From Rebecca billardiae RCC1528 (taxonomy: Eukaryota; Haptophyta), in assembly GCA_965240325.2 (NCBI GenBank), contig OZ251254.1:744001-808000 (forward strand): DNA of 64,000 nucleotides, in the 5' to 3' direction. Both the position numbers and the translations under genes were made by a program. The notes below the pieces were generated by a model. It worked only from the letters and a program-made list of their open reading frames with translations, was not told where the DNA came from and searched no databases. Of this stretch, positions 32,333 to 41,365 are shown piece by piece; within the stretch, counting starts at the first letter, position 1; each line of letters begins with the position of its first letter.

Positions 32333-32790
32333 CGGACTAATTCTATGATTTAAAGACACAGGCACGAGGGCGCAGCTCTCCTGATTCGTCTGTCGAAGTA
32401 CTGAATGGAGTTAATGGAGGATGTCGCTGGAGCGCGTTGGCCGCGGGTGAGGGAGTCGTCGTAACCGATGCTGATCACACGGTCACTGAGGTAGTAGGCG
32501 CCCGGGGATGCCGCTGTTTTGCAGTCGTCGTCGGCCTTGGTCATCATGTAGTTGCCCGCGTCGTCGTCGTCCGAGGCTGTTCAAGTTGATGCCGTAGTGC
32601 AGGTAGTGGATGTGGTCGCCCGGGCCGGTGTGCGCGGCCTAGTGGCCTTGCCGAGTTGAGGGAGTCGTCGCCCTTGCCGTTGAGGAAGTCGTCGTCCTTG
32701 CCGTTGAGGAAGTCGTCGCCCTGGCCGCAGAGGAAGTCGTCGCCCTTGCCGTTGAGGAAGTCGTCGTCCTGGCCGCTGAGGGTGCCTGCG
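32333..32790 (-). repeat. Duplicated segment, copy B, with extra 24-bp tandem units
   Basis: The first ~400 bp match copy A at 27516-27914. Copy B then continues with additional 24-bp units; on the minus strand each encodes an octapeptide of the form GDDFLNGK, about five units in all against about three in copy A. The minus-strand frame 32544-32798 covers them but changes frame before reaching the MMTKADDDCK part. The tandem units resemble acidic calcium-binding repeats only superficially (eight residues, not nine). Confidence 0.65.
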
Positions 32791-32834
32791 CTGCCCAACC
32801 GGGCGCGTCTGGCGCGCCAGCGCCGCGCGCGGCT

Positions 32835-33593
32835 CTACGCCAGCGACGGCGGCACGGCGGCAGCCAGGTCACGGGGGGGGTCGGCGAGGGACGCGGTGCG
32901 AGCCTGCTTGGCCGGCTTGGCGTCGCTCCCGCCAGCGGAGGAGGGCCCATCCTCCTCCGCCGGCGTGGACGGCTCGGTCGCCGCGCGCTTGCCGGCTGCC
33001 GCGGCGCCGGGGGGCAGGACCAGGCGGTAGTTGGACTCCCCGAGCGCCGGCCTGGCCTGTTGCACCTCGGGCCCGTCCGACGGCGCGGCCGCGGTTGGCG
33101 GCTGGGGTGGCGGGATGGCATCGTCGGAACCCTCCCCCTCGGGCTCCTCCGCCTCCGGGCCGGCGGGGTCCGCCGCCTGTTGGTCGGCCGGCTGAGGAGC
33201 AGGGCGGCGCGCAGCGGCGGGCGGCGCGGGCGGCACAGGCGGCGCGGGCGGCACGCCCCACAGGTTGTGTGGGACGCGGGCGGCGCCGGCGATGCGGCGG
33301 CTCGGCTTGAGCGGCGCGAAGAAGATGGGGTGCTCGGGGTCGATGGGCATGAAACGGAGGCGGAGGAAGATCAGGTTCACACCGCCGGAGTAGATGTTGG
33401 TCTCGACGTGCTCACCGTTGGTCACGTACTTGTTGATGTCGGGCACGATCTGCTCGTAGAGGGCCCTGTGGAACTGCACGAGCGTCATCGTGGGGCTAAC
33501 CGGGAGCGTGAGGGACACGTCCTTCGCCTGGGTTGCGAGGTCGGCCGCCGACAGCTGTGCGCGCCTGATTTCACACCATGTTCCCACTTGCAA
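32835..33593 (-). CDS. Orphan protein of 252 residues
   Basis: Minus-strand frame from ATG 33593 to TAG at 32835-32837. Residues 1-95 have balanced composition and look like a folded domain (SLTLPVSPTMTLVQFHRALY, IVPDINKYVTNGEHVETNIY, GGVNLIFLRLRFMPIDPEHP). Residues 96-252 are Pro/Ala-rich with acidic and KR-containing stretches, including a possible nuclear-localisation cluster near the end (KPAKQAR). I do not recognise a family. It lies beside repeat copy B, so it may belong to a mobile element or be a lineage-specific host gene. Confidence 0.42.
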   Translation of the reverse strand: MQVGTWCEIRRAQLSAADLATQAKDVSLTLPVSPTMTLVQFHRALYEQIVPDINKYVTNGEHVETNIYSGGVNLIFLRLRFMPIDPEHPIFFAPLKPSRRIAGAARVPHNLWGVPPAPPVPPAPPAAARRPAPQPADQQAADPAGPEAEEPEGEGSDDAIPPPQPPTAAAPSDGPEVQQARPALGESNYRLVLPPGAAAAGKRAATEPSTPAEEDGPSSAGGSDAKPAKQARTASLADPPRDLAAAVPPSLA

Positions 33594-34838
33594 CGAAGCT
33601 GAGTAAACTCAGTAAAACCACCCGGATTAATTGGGGCGGAGTTCGCGCGGGATCAGTGACCGACCAACTGCGGCACCCGGCGAGGTCGCGCTCTTGCGCT
33701 AGCACCCACACGGCGGTTGTGGCATCCCACCATCTGGACAGGGGTAGCTCATGTCGCGTCGTCGGCCGACTCTTCCCGTCTGAGTGCGTGGGGCAGGCAT
33801 ATGCAGCGTGACACGCGCGTTGGTGAGGTGGGCACGTGTGGCACCGCGGTAGAGCCGCCTTCAGTGCGGGTCCTCCGACAGGAGCGGAGGAACAGAGGCC
33901 AGCACACGTCGAGCAAGGGCTATCCAGATACTGCGAGCGCACCATGCGCAGTGCGCCATCAAGGTCGATGACAGGCTCGTTATTGCGCACGGCAATAAGT
34001 GTAGGGTCGGCGGCTCCAAGCGCCGCATGCGGCCTCCGCGGGCGCGCCCGGTTCTCGGCGTGCGCGCGCGACCGTGGAAGGTCAGGAAACTGCATTCGTT
34101 TCCACTGCCAACGCAACGCCGCGTGTGTGCGCGCGTGTTGGCACGGCACGAATGCCCGGGTTGAACGTGATGTCGCCAGTAGCGCAGTTGCTTGGCAGCG
34201 TAACTAGGCGGTAAGGGCCCGCTTCCGCCTTCGGGCACTAGCCTAGCCGCGTCAGGACAGTCAGGGACCGTCCGCGGGCTAAGTGACGGGGCGGGATTTC
34301 AGAGAGCGGCGGCCAACTGCGGACGAATAAGAGCTCGCTCGTCATCTTCCGAAGGCAACCGAATAGGCTATTGTGAGCAGGGTTTGCTACTGCGTTCCGA
34401 AGTCTGCTTACGCGTTATTCAGCAGTGATGACTGTGTGAAGAGTCGTGAACACTGTCACTCGATACTGTCACACGACGATTCACAGTGACACAGAAATTC
34501 ACATCACGTTGACGTTACCTTCATCTATATATATATAATCTATATATTATAATATAATTATTACTAACCATGCGCAGTCCGATGTTATAGGGGGTCCATC
34601 AGATTAAATTGATTGGATTTCTTTTCTTTTCCTTTTCAGAACTTGTTCGGCGTGTTTTCGCGATCGGCAGATTCCAAATCCGCGCTCGGCTTGCCCCGGC
34701 GCGGGAGCGGAGCTCTGGACGGGGTCGGCGAGGCTGATGGCCCTCGTCGACGGCCGTCCGCTCGCCGTTGGGCGCGCCCACCTCGGCGCAGGCGCCTCGC
34801 CGAGCGGCTGGGCGGCTGCGGACAGGTAGCCATGCTTC
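33594..34838. other. Intergenic region without a supported gene
   Basis: Frames on both strands (for example minus 33571-34149) lack motifs. The part 34380-34620 is AT-rich, with ATATATA runs near 34527-34560 and short mirror repeats of CACTGTCAC type around 34450-34500. Confidence 0.5.
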
Positions 34839-36158
34839 GTGTGGACCGGGCTCTCGCTGGGAGTCGCTGGCCGGTCGACGCTCGTGCTTCATGATTTGAA
34901 TCTGCGTGCTCAACGTGTGCTGCCCGCGACCAAGGAGCGCGTCCTAGGAGCACGTGCAGGCGAGCAACGCGGAGACGAACATGCGCAACGCGGTGGGATA
35001 GGCATCGGCAACGACTCGACGCTGTCTCCTTCCCCACCCGACGCTGCCTTCTCGCCCTCGGACGTGCCCGCGACGCCTCTGCCGCAAGGGCCAGCTACCG
35101 CCGACCAACTTGCGGACCGCTGTGCCGGGCATGACGAGGTCCAAGGCGCGGCAGATGATGATGCACGCGTGCCCATGGATGTGTGCGACCCGCCCGAGGT
35201 CCCCGCCGGCACCGCCGAGGGGCTCGCCTCCTCCGCGGACGGCCTCGGCTGTGTGCAACCGTGCAGGCCCGAGCTACGGCCTGACGTCAACGTCAGCGCG
35301 CAGCAGCTCGAGGAGACGGCGGTGGCGGCGCGCGCCATCCACGTGCTGTAGCCCTTGACCGGTCGGCTCGTGGCCGGCACTCGCCCGCGGTACGCATCGG
35401 TGCTCAACTTCATGCTCCTCGACCTCCTCCGCACGCTCATGGACCTCATGCTCGAGAACTTGAAGAAGCACAAGCCGTTGGTCAGAGTGTTCACCCCGGC
35501 GTGCGCCCAGACCGCGCGCGACGGTGGGACGAAGAAGCCCAATGCGCTCGCGCTCGTCTGCGCGGATGCGCTCGGCATCTCGGCGCGCCACGACTCGCCG
35601 CTGCTGGAGGTGATCGGCATCTGGCTGATGACCGTGCACAGGTGGTGGAAGGGCAAGAACAAGGACATGGAGCGCATCCTGAGCCGGAAGCAGGGCGCGT
35701 CGGCGGCGGAGAGGAAGGCGGAGCTGGATGCCGACGACACGTCGCTGGGCGCCGGCGACGACAGCTGCCCCTTCCGCGACCTCTACTCGCCCCCCGACGC
35801 CGGCGCGCCGCGCGCGTCCGCAGCAGGCCGCGTGCAGGTGCCGCTGCACGAGCAGCGCGTGACTCCTGCTGAGCACGCGGTCATCTTGGAGCAGCAGGTG
35901 CGCCTGACGGAGCAGCAGGTGGAGCTGGACTCGTCGCGCAAGGCGACCGCGCGCGCCGTCGCCGACGCTGCGCGCGCCAGCTTGCGCGCCGACGCAACCG
36001 AGCGCAGCGCGCGCGGGGGCACAGATCGCGCTGCGGCCGAGCTGGCTGCCATGGCTGCCGACTGCGTCCAGTTCGAGCGCGAGAGGAGAGCGGCGGAGCT
36101 CGAGGGCGAGCGCGCGGCGAAGCGCGCGCAGTCCGCCGCAGTACCGGTGGACCGGTGA
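34839..36158 (+). pseudogene. Unknown protein gene interrupted by one in-frame stop codon
   Basis: Two open stretches, 34839-35351 and 35352-36158, lie in the same frame and are separated only by a TAG at 35349-35351. The upstream half is acidic and Pro-rich without motif. The downstream half has balanced, protein-like sequence (YASVLNFMLLDLLRTLMDLM, ALALVCADALGI, LLEVIGIWLMTVHRWWKGKN) followed by a long Ala/Arg/Glu-rich coiled-coil-like tail (about 35870-36140). Because both halves look coding and the stop is a single codon, this is probably a recently disabled gene or a sequencing error; readthrough is also possible. I recognise no family. Its orphan nature and repeat-rich surroundings suggest mobile-element origin, but nothing proves it. 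Confidence 0.45.
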
Positions 36159-37130
36159 CGGCCTCGCGTGGGCTGGGGTACGACGAACGGCGACGACGCC
36201 GGTGACACAGAGCACGGGCACGGAAGTCGCCGAACGGCCGCGGCAAGCTCGGCGACGGCGATGACTGCTAGTCTGCGCACGCAAGCGTCGATGGCGGAGG
36301 ACTCCTTCACGACTATGGGGATGGTGGCATGCTCAGAGGTGCGCTTGGTAGTGTGCTTCGGCACGCAGCCCGCCGCCCGCATCAGGTCCGTCCGGGCCTG
36401 CTGCGGGACGGTTTGACGGTGGCATGAGCCCGCCGTCACTCCGCGCGGCGGCGCGGCCTATTCGGATGACCCAGCACGAATAGTGAACAAGGTACCCCCA
36501 TATTGACACCACCCTGAATATATATTTAAAACCCACCCGCCCTGTATAATAAACGGGTGGGTAAGTGCATATATACGGGTACATGTCTCTAATTAAGTGG
36601 GTAACATGCTCGATCTTGGAGTAGTTTTTCACCGACCTCTACGCGCACTCATCGTGCCTGCTAAAATTCAGCAAGTCCACCTTAATTTTGTTGGGGCGGG
36701 TTGCAACGGTTATGAATAAGTAAGTCCGACGACATACCGTCATTTAGCCGCCATAACAAGTCGTTGACGTTTGGCTGAATCTGTATGTGACACAGTGGCG
36801 CAGCTGGCGTGCGCGCACGACCGCGCAACGACGCGCGCGGAGTCGGTTTTGGGTGCTTCTGACGGCTGGGCTGGGTTCCAGGACATATTTGTCGGTGCCT
36901 CCGCAAGCGCCACGCTCGTCAGACACCTAAATCGCATGGTTGTCGAAAATCACAATTCAGTGGGCTGCTGTCATGGACCCCCTAGATGTTATTGCACGGC
37001 CGTACTGAATTACCGTTGCTCACAGAGTCACAGTCACTCACCGAGTCACCGTCGTCCGTCACTCTGAGTCTGACCGAGCTAGACGCTAGAGTAGTCGCTG
37101 CCGCCAGCGTCCGGACTGCCGCCCATGCCG
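36159..37130. other. Non-coding stretch with a diverged transposon relic
   Basis: No gene is supported. Segments between about 36320 and 36620 resemble the reverse complement of internal parts of the element at 46259-48210 (listed separately). The rest, including the AT-richer 36650-37060, is unremarkable. Confidence 0.45.
36320..36620 (-). repeat. Diverged inverted relic of the 46259-48210 element
   Basis: Plus-strand GGTGGCATGCTC and CTTCGGCACGCAGCCCGCC (36320-36380) match the reverse complement of 46800-46870. GTGGGTAACATGCTCGATCTTG (36598-36619) resembles the reverse complement of sequence near 46600-46670. The blocks appear in the expected order but are interrupted and diverged. Confidence 0.4.
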
Positions 37131-38912
37131 TCAGCTCAAGGCCGCGCGCGCCACCTTGCTCGAGAGCGCGGGCCTCGCGACGAAGTCGGCGATGTGCGCG
37201 GACGAGCGGTCGTCCACGAGCGAGGGCCTGCTCGTGCCGCGCAGCGCGTGCAGGTCGTCCCACAGCCGGCCGTCGTGTGCCGTGGGCTCGGGGCGCGAGG
37301 CGTAGCGCTGGCGCATGAGCAGCGTGTTCACGCGCAGCCCCGGGTCGTCTGCGTTCACGCCCAGCTGCGCGATCGCGTACGCGTTCTTCGAGAGCATCGC
37401 CTCCACCGCCTCGAAGCCGCCCAGGTCGGGCGGCGGCACCCTGCGGCCAATGGCGGTGCGGGACGGGGCGGTGCGGTGGCGGGCGGCGCGCGCGCGCACG
37501 GGCCGGATGGCGTGAGCGGCGGCGGGGGCGCAGGCGGCGGCTTGAGCGGGGCGCGCGGGGCGGCGCGCGCGCCCGCACCTCGGCGCGCTCACGTGCAGCC
37601 TGCAGCCGCAGAAGATCACGCCCTCCAGCTGGCTGAGCGCCGCGGCCGACGCCGCGGCCGTGTGGAACTGCACCACCAGCGCGGGCGAGCGGTGGCCCGC
37701 CGCGTCTGTGCGCCAGAAGACGCGGCGCACGGGGCCAAAGCGCTCGCCCAGCACGTCGCGCTGGAAGCGCGCGAGGTCGGCGGTCGGCGGCACGCCACTG
37801 ACGAGTACCGAGCCCGCCATGCGCTTTGGCTCCGGCAGCTGCGCCATCCGGATCGGCTTGAAGGTGCGGCCGCGCTGCAGCGGCGTCGCCGCGGCCGCCT
37901 GCGGCCGCGCGCGCACGGGCGCGGCGCGCCGGGGCGAGGGTGCGCGCGCGCGTGCTGCGGTCACGGCGGTGCCCCCGCGCGCGAGGCCGCGCCCATGGGC
38001 GCCCATGGGCGCGGCCACCCCCCCCCATCCACCACGCTCGCCACCCGCCACCCCGCCCGCCCCCGCCGAGCGCCACCGCCCGCCCGCCCGCGCCGCGCCG
38101 CGCACGCGTGCACCTTTGCAGTCAGTGTCGGGAAGAGCAGCCGCAGCTGCCGCGCGCGGTGCGCGCGCTCGACGGCCACGGCGCGCTGCACCGCGCCGAA
38201 GGGCACGGGCGCGCCGGGTGGCAGGCCGGCCTGCTGCCGCAGGTACTCAAAGAAGGCCTGGCGGTGGGCGCGCCGGCGCGGAGGGCAGGGCCCCGGGCGG
38301 AGGGACGGGCGGCGCGATGAGCGGAGCGGGCGGCGCGGCGCGGCGCGCGGCGCGCGGCGCGCGGCCGGCGGCGCGCGCCGTGCTCGCGCGCGCCTGCAGC
38401 TCCTTGCGCGTGTAGTTGTACAGGATGGAGCGGAGGTGGCGCGCCTCGCGCAGCACCTCCTCCTGCGCCTGCACGCTCAGCGTCGCCTTCTCCCCCACGT
38501 ACACCGCCAGCAGGTCCGCGCGCTCCTCAGACTCCAGCAGCATCTCCAGCTCGGCGCGCGTCACGACGTGGCGCGCGGAGGCGCGGCCGCCCATCAGCTG
38601 GCCGTCGGTGAGCGGGCCGTACTGCGCGAAGACGAACAGCCGCGCCGCCGACTTTGGGTGGTGGATCGTCACCGGCTTCGTCGGGAAGCAGAACTCGAGC
38701 AGCTCGGCCTCGGACACGGGGCGCTCGTCTGCCGACGGGTAGATGGGCGGCAGCGTGGCGGCGGTGGGCGAGGCGCCGAGCTCGTCGTCGCCGCGCGTGA
38801 GGCCAAAATCGCCCACGCCGGAGGCCGCCTCGGAGATCACCGACTTCTTCGACTTGGCCGTGCCCGGGCGCGAGCGGTCGCGCGAGCGCGAGCCCTTCGA
38901 GCTCGCCGGCAT
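37131..38912 (-). CDS. RRM-like domain protein, possibly RNA-binding (four exons)
   Basis: Exons on the minus strand: 38912-38394, 38257-38114, 37874-37579 and 37440-37131, giving 422 residues with matching phases. Introns 2 and 3 are GT-AG. Intron 1 uses GC-AG (CAG|GCGCGC), the only junction that keeps KELQ joined to AFFEYLRQQAG in frame. Residues ~242-318 fold like an RRM: GSVLVSGVPPTADLARF (RNP2-like strand), then VRRVFWRTDAAGHRSPALVV (RNP1-like, weakly conserved), VQFHTAAASAAAL and CGCRLHVSAP. The N-terminal ~170 residues (PSADERPVSEAELLEFCFP, LFVFAQYGPLTD, LLAVYVGEKATLSV) are not recognised. The C-terminus is a conserved-looking helical region. RNA binding is inferred from the fold only, since the aromatic RNP1 residues are not clear. 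Confidence 0.68.
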
Positions 38913-39389
38913 GCTGTCAGGCAGTCGTTACGCGCCTTCGTCGGCGGCCGAGCTGCGCTGTCTCACTCATTCCGGATGGCTTGGCCGTCAGCTAGCGACG
39001 ATCAAGACCGTAGTCACAGACACAGCCCGGCTGTCTACAGTAGTGTCACTGTCGTCATGATATACGTAGTTCATTTGACGGCTCCCGGACGGCGGACGCC
39101 CAATGAGTCACTCCTGAGCTCAAAGCGGGGAGGAGTCCGGCACTCGGCAGGCGACAGGCGTGCCCGACTCGTGCGAGGGGCGCGTGCTGCAGCGTCGCCG
39201 CCACGCGGGCCTCACGCGGACACGCACGCCCACGGGCCCGCCCCGCCGCTGCGGTCTGACGAGTGTGCCCACTGTCCGGCTGCACTGCGACACTCTCGCG
39301 AGTGCAGCGGCGTCTGCAGCCGACTGCACGCCCTCGGCAGCCTCAATCCAAACGGCAGCGGGCATAGCCGGCCCTACGGACTGGCCGCC
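38913..39389. other. Intergenic region, 5' of the RRM-like gene
   Basis: About 480 bp with no supported gene. It contains repeated CACAGACACAGC and GTCACTGTCGTC-like short motifs near 39015-39060. Confidence 0.45.
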
Positions 39390-40859
39390 TCACGCGCGCG
39401 GCGCGCTCGCCGGCCGGCGCGCCGCGCCGGCCGGCCTCGGCGGCAGCTCGCGCGGCTGAAAGCTGCCAAGCCCCGGCCGCTCCGGGTCTGGCGTGAAGCG
39501 CGCGTTGAACGAGCTGCGCGCGGCGCGCGGCGCGGGCGCGTACGCGGCCGGGCCGGGGCTGGCCTCGGCGGCTCGGCGCGCCCTCGCCGGGCCCGGCGCG
39601 TACCAGTCGACGGCGAAGAAGTTGGGCGCGCTCGCGCGGAGCAGCTCGTCGCGCGCCTCGCGCCCGCCGCCATGCCGCGCGCTCAGCGGCGCATGGCCGC
39701 CGCCGCCCCCGGCGCTGCCGATCGCGTCCACGCTGCTCGGCGGCGGCGGCTGCGGCTGCGGCGGGCGCGCGGCCTCGCGATCGGCCGCGGCGCCGCGGCG
39801 GTGTGGCGCGGGTGCGCCCGCGTGGTCGACCACGGCCCCGGCATGCGCCCACGCGCCCGGCGGCGCGCGCTCGGCCGGCGGCGCGCGCGGCGGCGCCCAC
39901 CCGCCGCCGCACGCTGCGGGCGCGCCGGGCTGCGCGCCGCCCCAGCCGGCGCAGGGCGCCCAGCCCGTGGCGGCGGCGGCCTCCGGCGGCGGCGGCGGCG
40001 GGTGGGGCGAGCGCACGGGTGGCGGCGCGCCGAGCGGCACGTACGCGTAGAGCACTGGGTACGGCGCCGCGCCGTGCAGCATCGGCGGCGGCGCGGGCCC
40101 GCTTGGCGCACACGCGCCGAGCGGCGGCGGCGCGGCGCCGAGCGCGCCGGCCGCGGCGGGATGCGGTGCAGGCTCCGGGCGCGCCGCCCAGCCGGGTGGC
40201 GAGGGCGGCCAGGGGGCGCCCCACAGCTCACGCTCGGGCGCGGCGGGCGGAGACGCGGCGCGGCGCGGCGGGCTCGGCGGCTCGGCGGCGCGGCGGCGCT
40301 CGGGCGGCGCCGCGGGCTCGGCGCGCGCGGCCGCGCCGCCCGCCGGCCTGGCGGCAGCGGCGGCGCTCGCGCCCACCGCCGCCTCGACGCTGCGCTCCAC
40401 GTGCGCCGTGAGCGCGGAGAGCGCGGACTCGAGACGCGCGCAGCGCGCGGTGAGCTCGTCGAGCTCGCGCTCGGCGGGGTGCGCGCTCGGTGCCTCGGCC
40501 GGCCTCGCGCCGGCTGATAGCTGCGGCGCGGACGCCGAGAGGCGCCGGCGCGCGGGCGGCGCGCCGGCGGGGCGCGCACGGGGGGCACGCGCGTCGGTCG
40601 CTCTCGCGGGCACGCGCGCGAGCTCGCGATCGCTCGCCGTCGCCCTCTCGTGTCGCGCCGGCGTGGCGTCCGTCTGGCGCGCGCGCGGCACGGCACTCGC
40701 ACCGCCCGCCGAGCGCGGCCGCGCCATGGGCATGCGGTGGGCGGCGCGCGCAGCGGCGCGCTCCTCCGCCTGCCAGTGTTCCACATCAATCTGCGCCGCC
40801 TCGGCTCGCCGTGCCGCGGGTGACCCCGGTGGGGGCCGCGTGAGCGGCCGCCGCTTCAT
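39390..40859 (-). CDS. Proline/alanine-rich protein with a SHIPPO-like (sperm-tail PG-rich) motif
   Basis: Single-exon frame of 489 residues from ATG 40859; an in-frame ATG at 40907 would add 16. Residues ~131-160 (ERELDELTARCARLESALSA and on) form a short coiled coil. The middle ~250 residues are Pro/Ala/Gly-rich and disordered. Near the C-terminus, SPGPAAYAP (about 434-442) followed by SSFNARFTPDPERPGLGSF matches one SHIPPO/STPGR-type PGPxxY repeat, with a second, weaker PGPARARR before it. Proteins with these repeats sit in axonemes and other microtubule structures; a flagellar role is inferred and rests on a short motif. The frame could also be partly chance, given the composition. Confidence 0.5.
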   Translation of the reverse strand: MKRRPLTRPPPGSPAARRAEAAQIDVEHWQAEERAAARAAHRMPMARPRSAGGASAVPRARQTDATPARHERATASDRELARVPARATDARAPRARPAGAPPARRRLSASAPQLSAGARPAEAPSAHPAERELDELTARCARLESALSALTAHVERSVEAAVGASAAAAARPAGGAAARAEPAAPPERRRAAEPPSPPRRAASPPAAPERELWGAPWPPSPPGWAARPEPAPHPAAAGALGAAPPPLGACAPSGPAPPPMLHGAAPYPVLYAYVPLGAPPPVRSPHPPPPPPEAAAATGWAPCAGWGGAQPGAPAACGGGWAPPRAPPAERAPPGAWAHAGAVVDHAGAPAPHRRGAAADREAARPPQPQPPPPSSVDAIGSAGGGGGHAPLSARHGGGREARDELLRASAPNFFAVDWYAPGPARARRAAEASPGPAAYAPAPRAARSSFNARFTPDPERPGLGSFQPRELPPRPAGAARRPASAPRA

Positions 40860-41365
40860 CGCGCCGAGGGCTCGCGGAGCCGGGACTCGGGCCGCCACGC
40901 TGAGCAAGCCCGCGGCTTTTTCAAACGAACGCGAATTTCGAGTTTTGACTTTCGATTATTGCTGCCGGCCTGCCGCGATTTTTGTTTCGGGCGCCGTTGC
41001 CGATCGAGATTTCCCGGACCGGATCCGGCGCGAATACAATAGCTAACCCGGGCCCAATTGATGAATGATGATGCGAAAGTGGGTAATGCCGGTACCTGTA
41101 GGAGACGAAGGGTACCCGCTGAGACCACTTCCTCGTCGAGTCCGTCCGTGTGCGCACTCTGCAGTGCGTCGGCGCGCGCACATTGCTCTTGGACCTCCTG
41201 GCAGTCCTCCGCGCGCAGTGTCCTCCCCCGGCCCAGGTGGTGGCCAGTGCGCCGCCGGGGAGAAGCCGGCTCTGCCCTGGCGGTGGCGGTGCAGGCCTGT
41301 CCATCCAACCAAGCGGCGGCGCCAAACGTCGCGGAGGCGCCCCGCGCGCACGCCAGCCGGCGCCG
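40860..41365. other. Divergent intergenic region
   Basis: About 500 bp between the SHIPPO-like and RING genes, with AT-rich sequence at 40920-41090. It probably holds both promoters. The plus frame upstream of 41366 is open from 41150 but has no coding texture. Confidence 0.45.

Noticed and set aside
32640-32790. RTX-type calcium-binding repeats
   Set aside because: The period is eight residues, not nine, the GGxGxDxLx pattern is not met, and the frame does not continue.
33571-34149. Minus-strand protein of 192 residues
   Set aside because: No conserved texture or motif; it overlaps the start of the 33593 frame in another phase.
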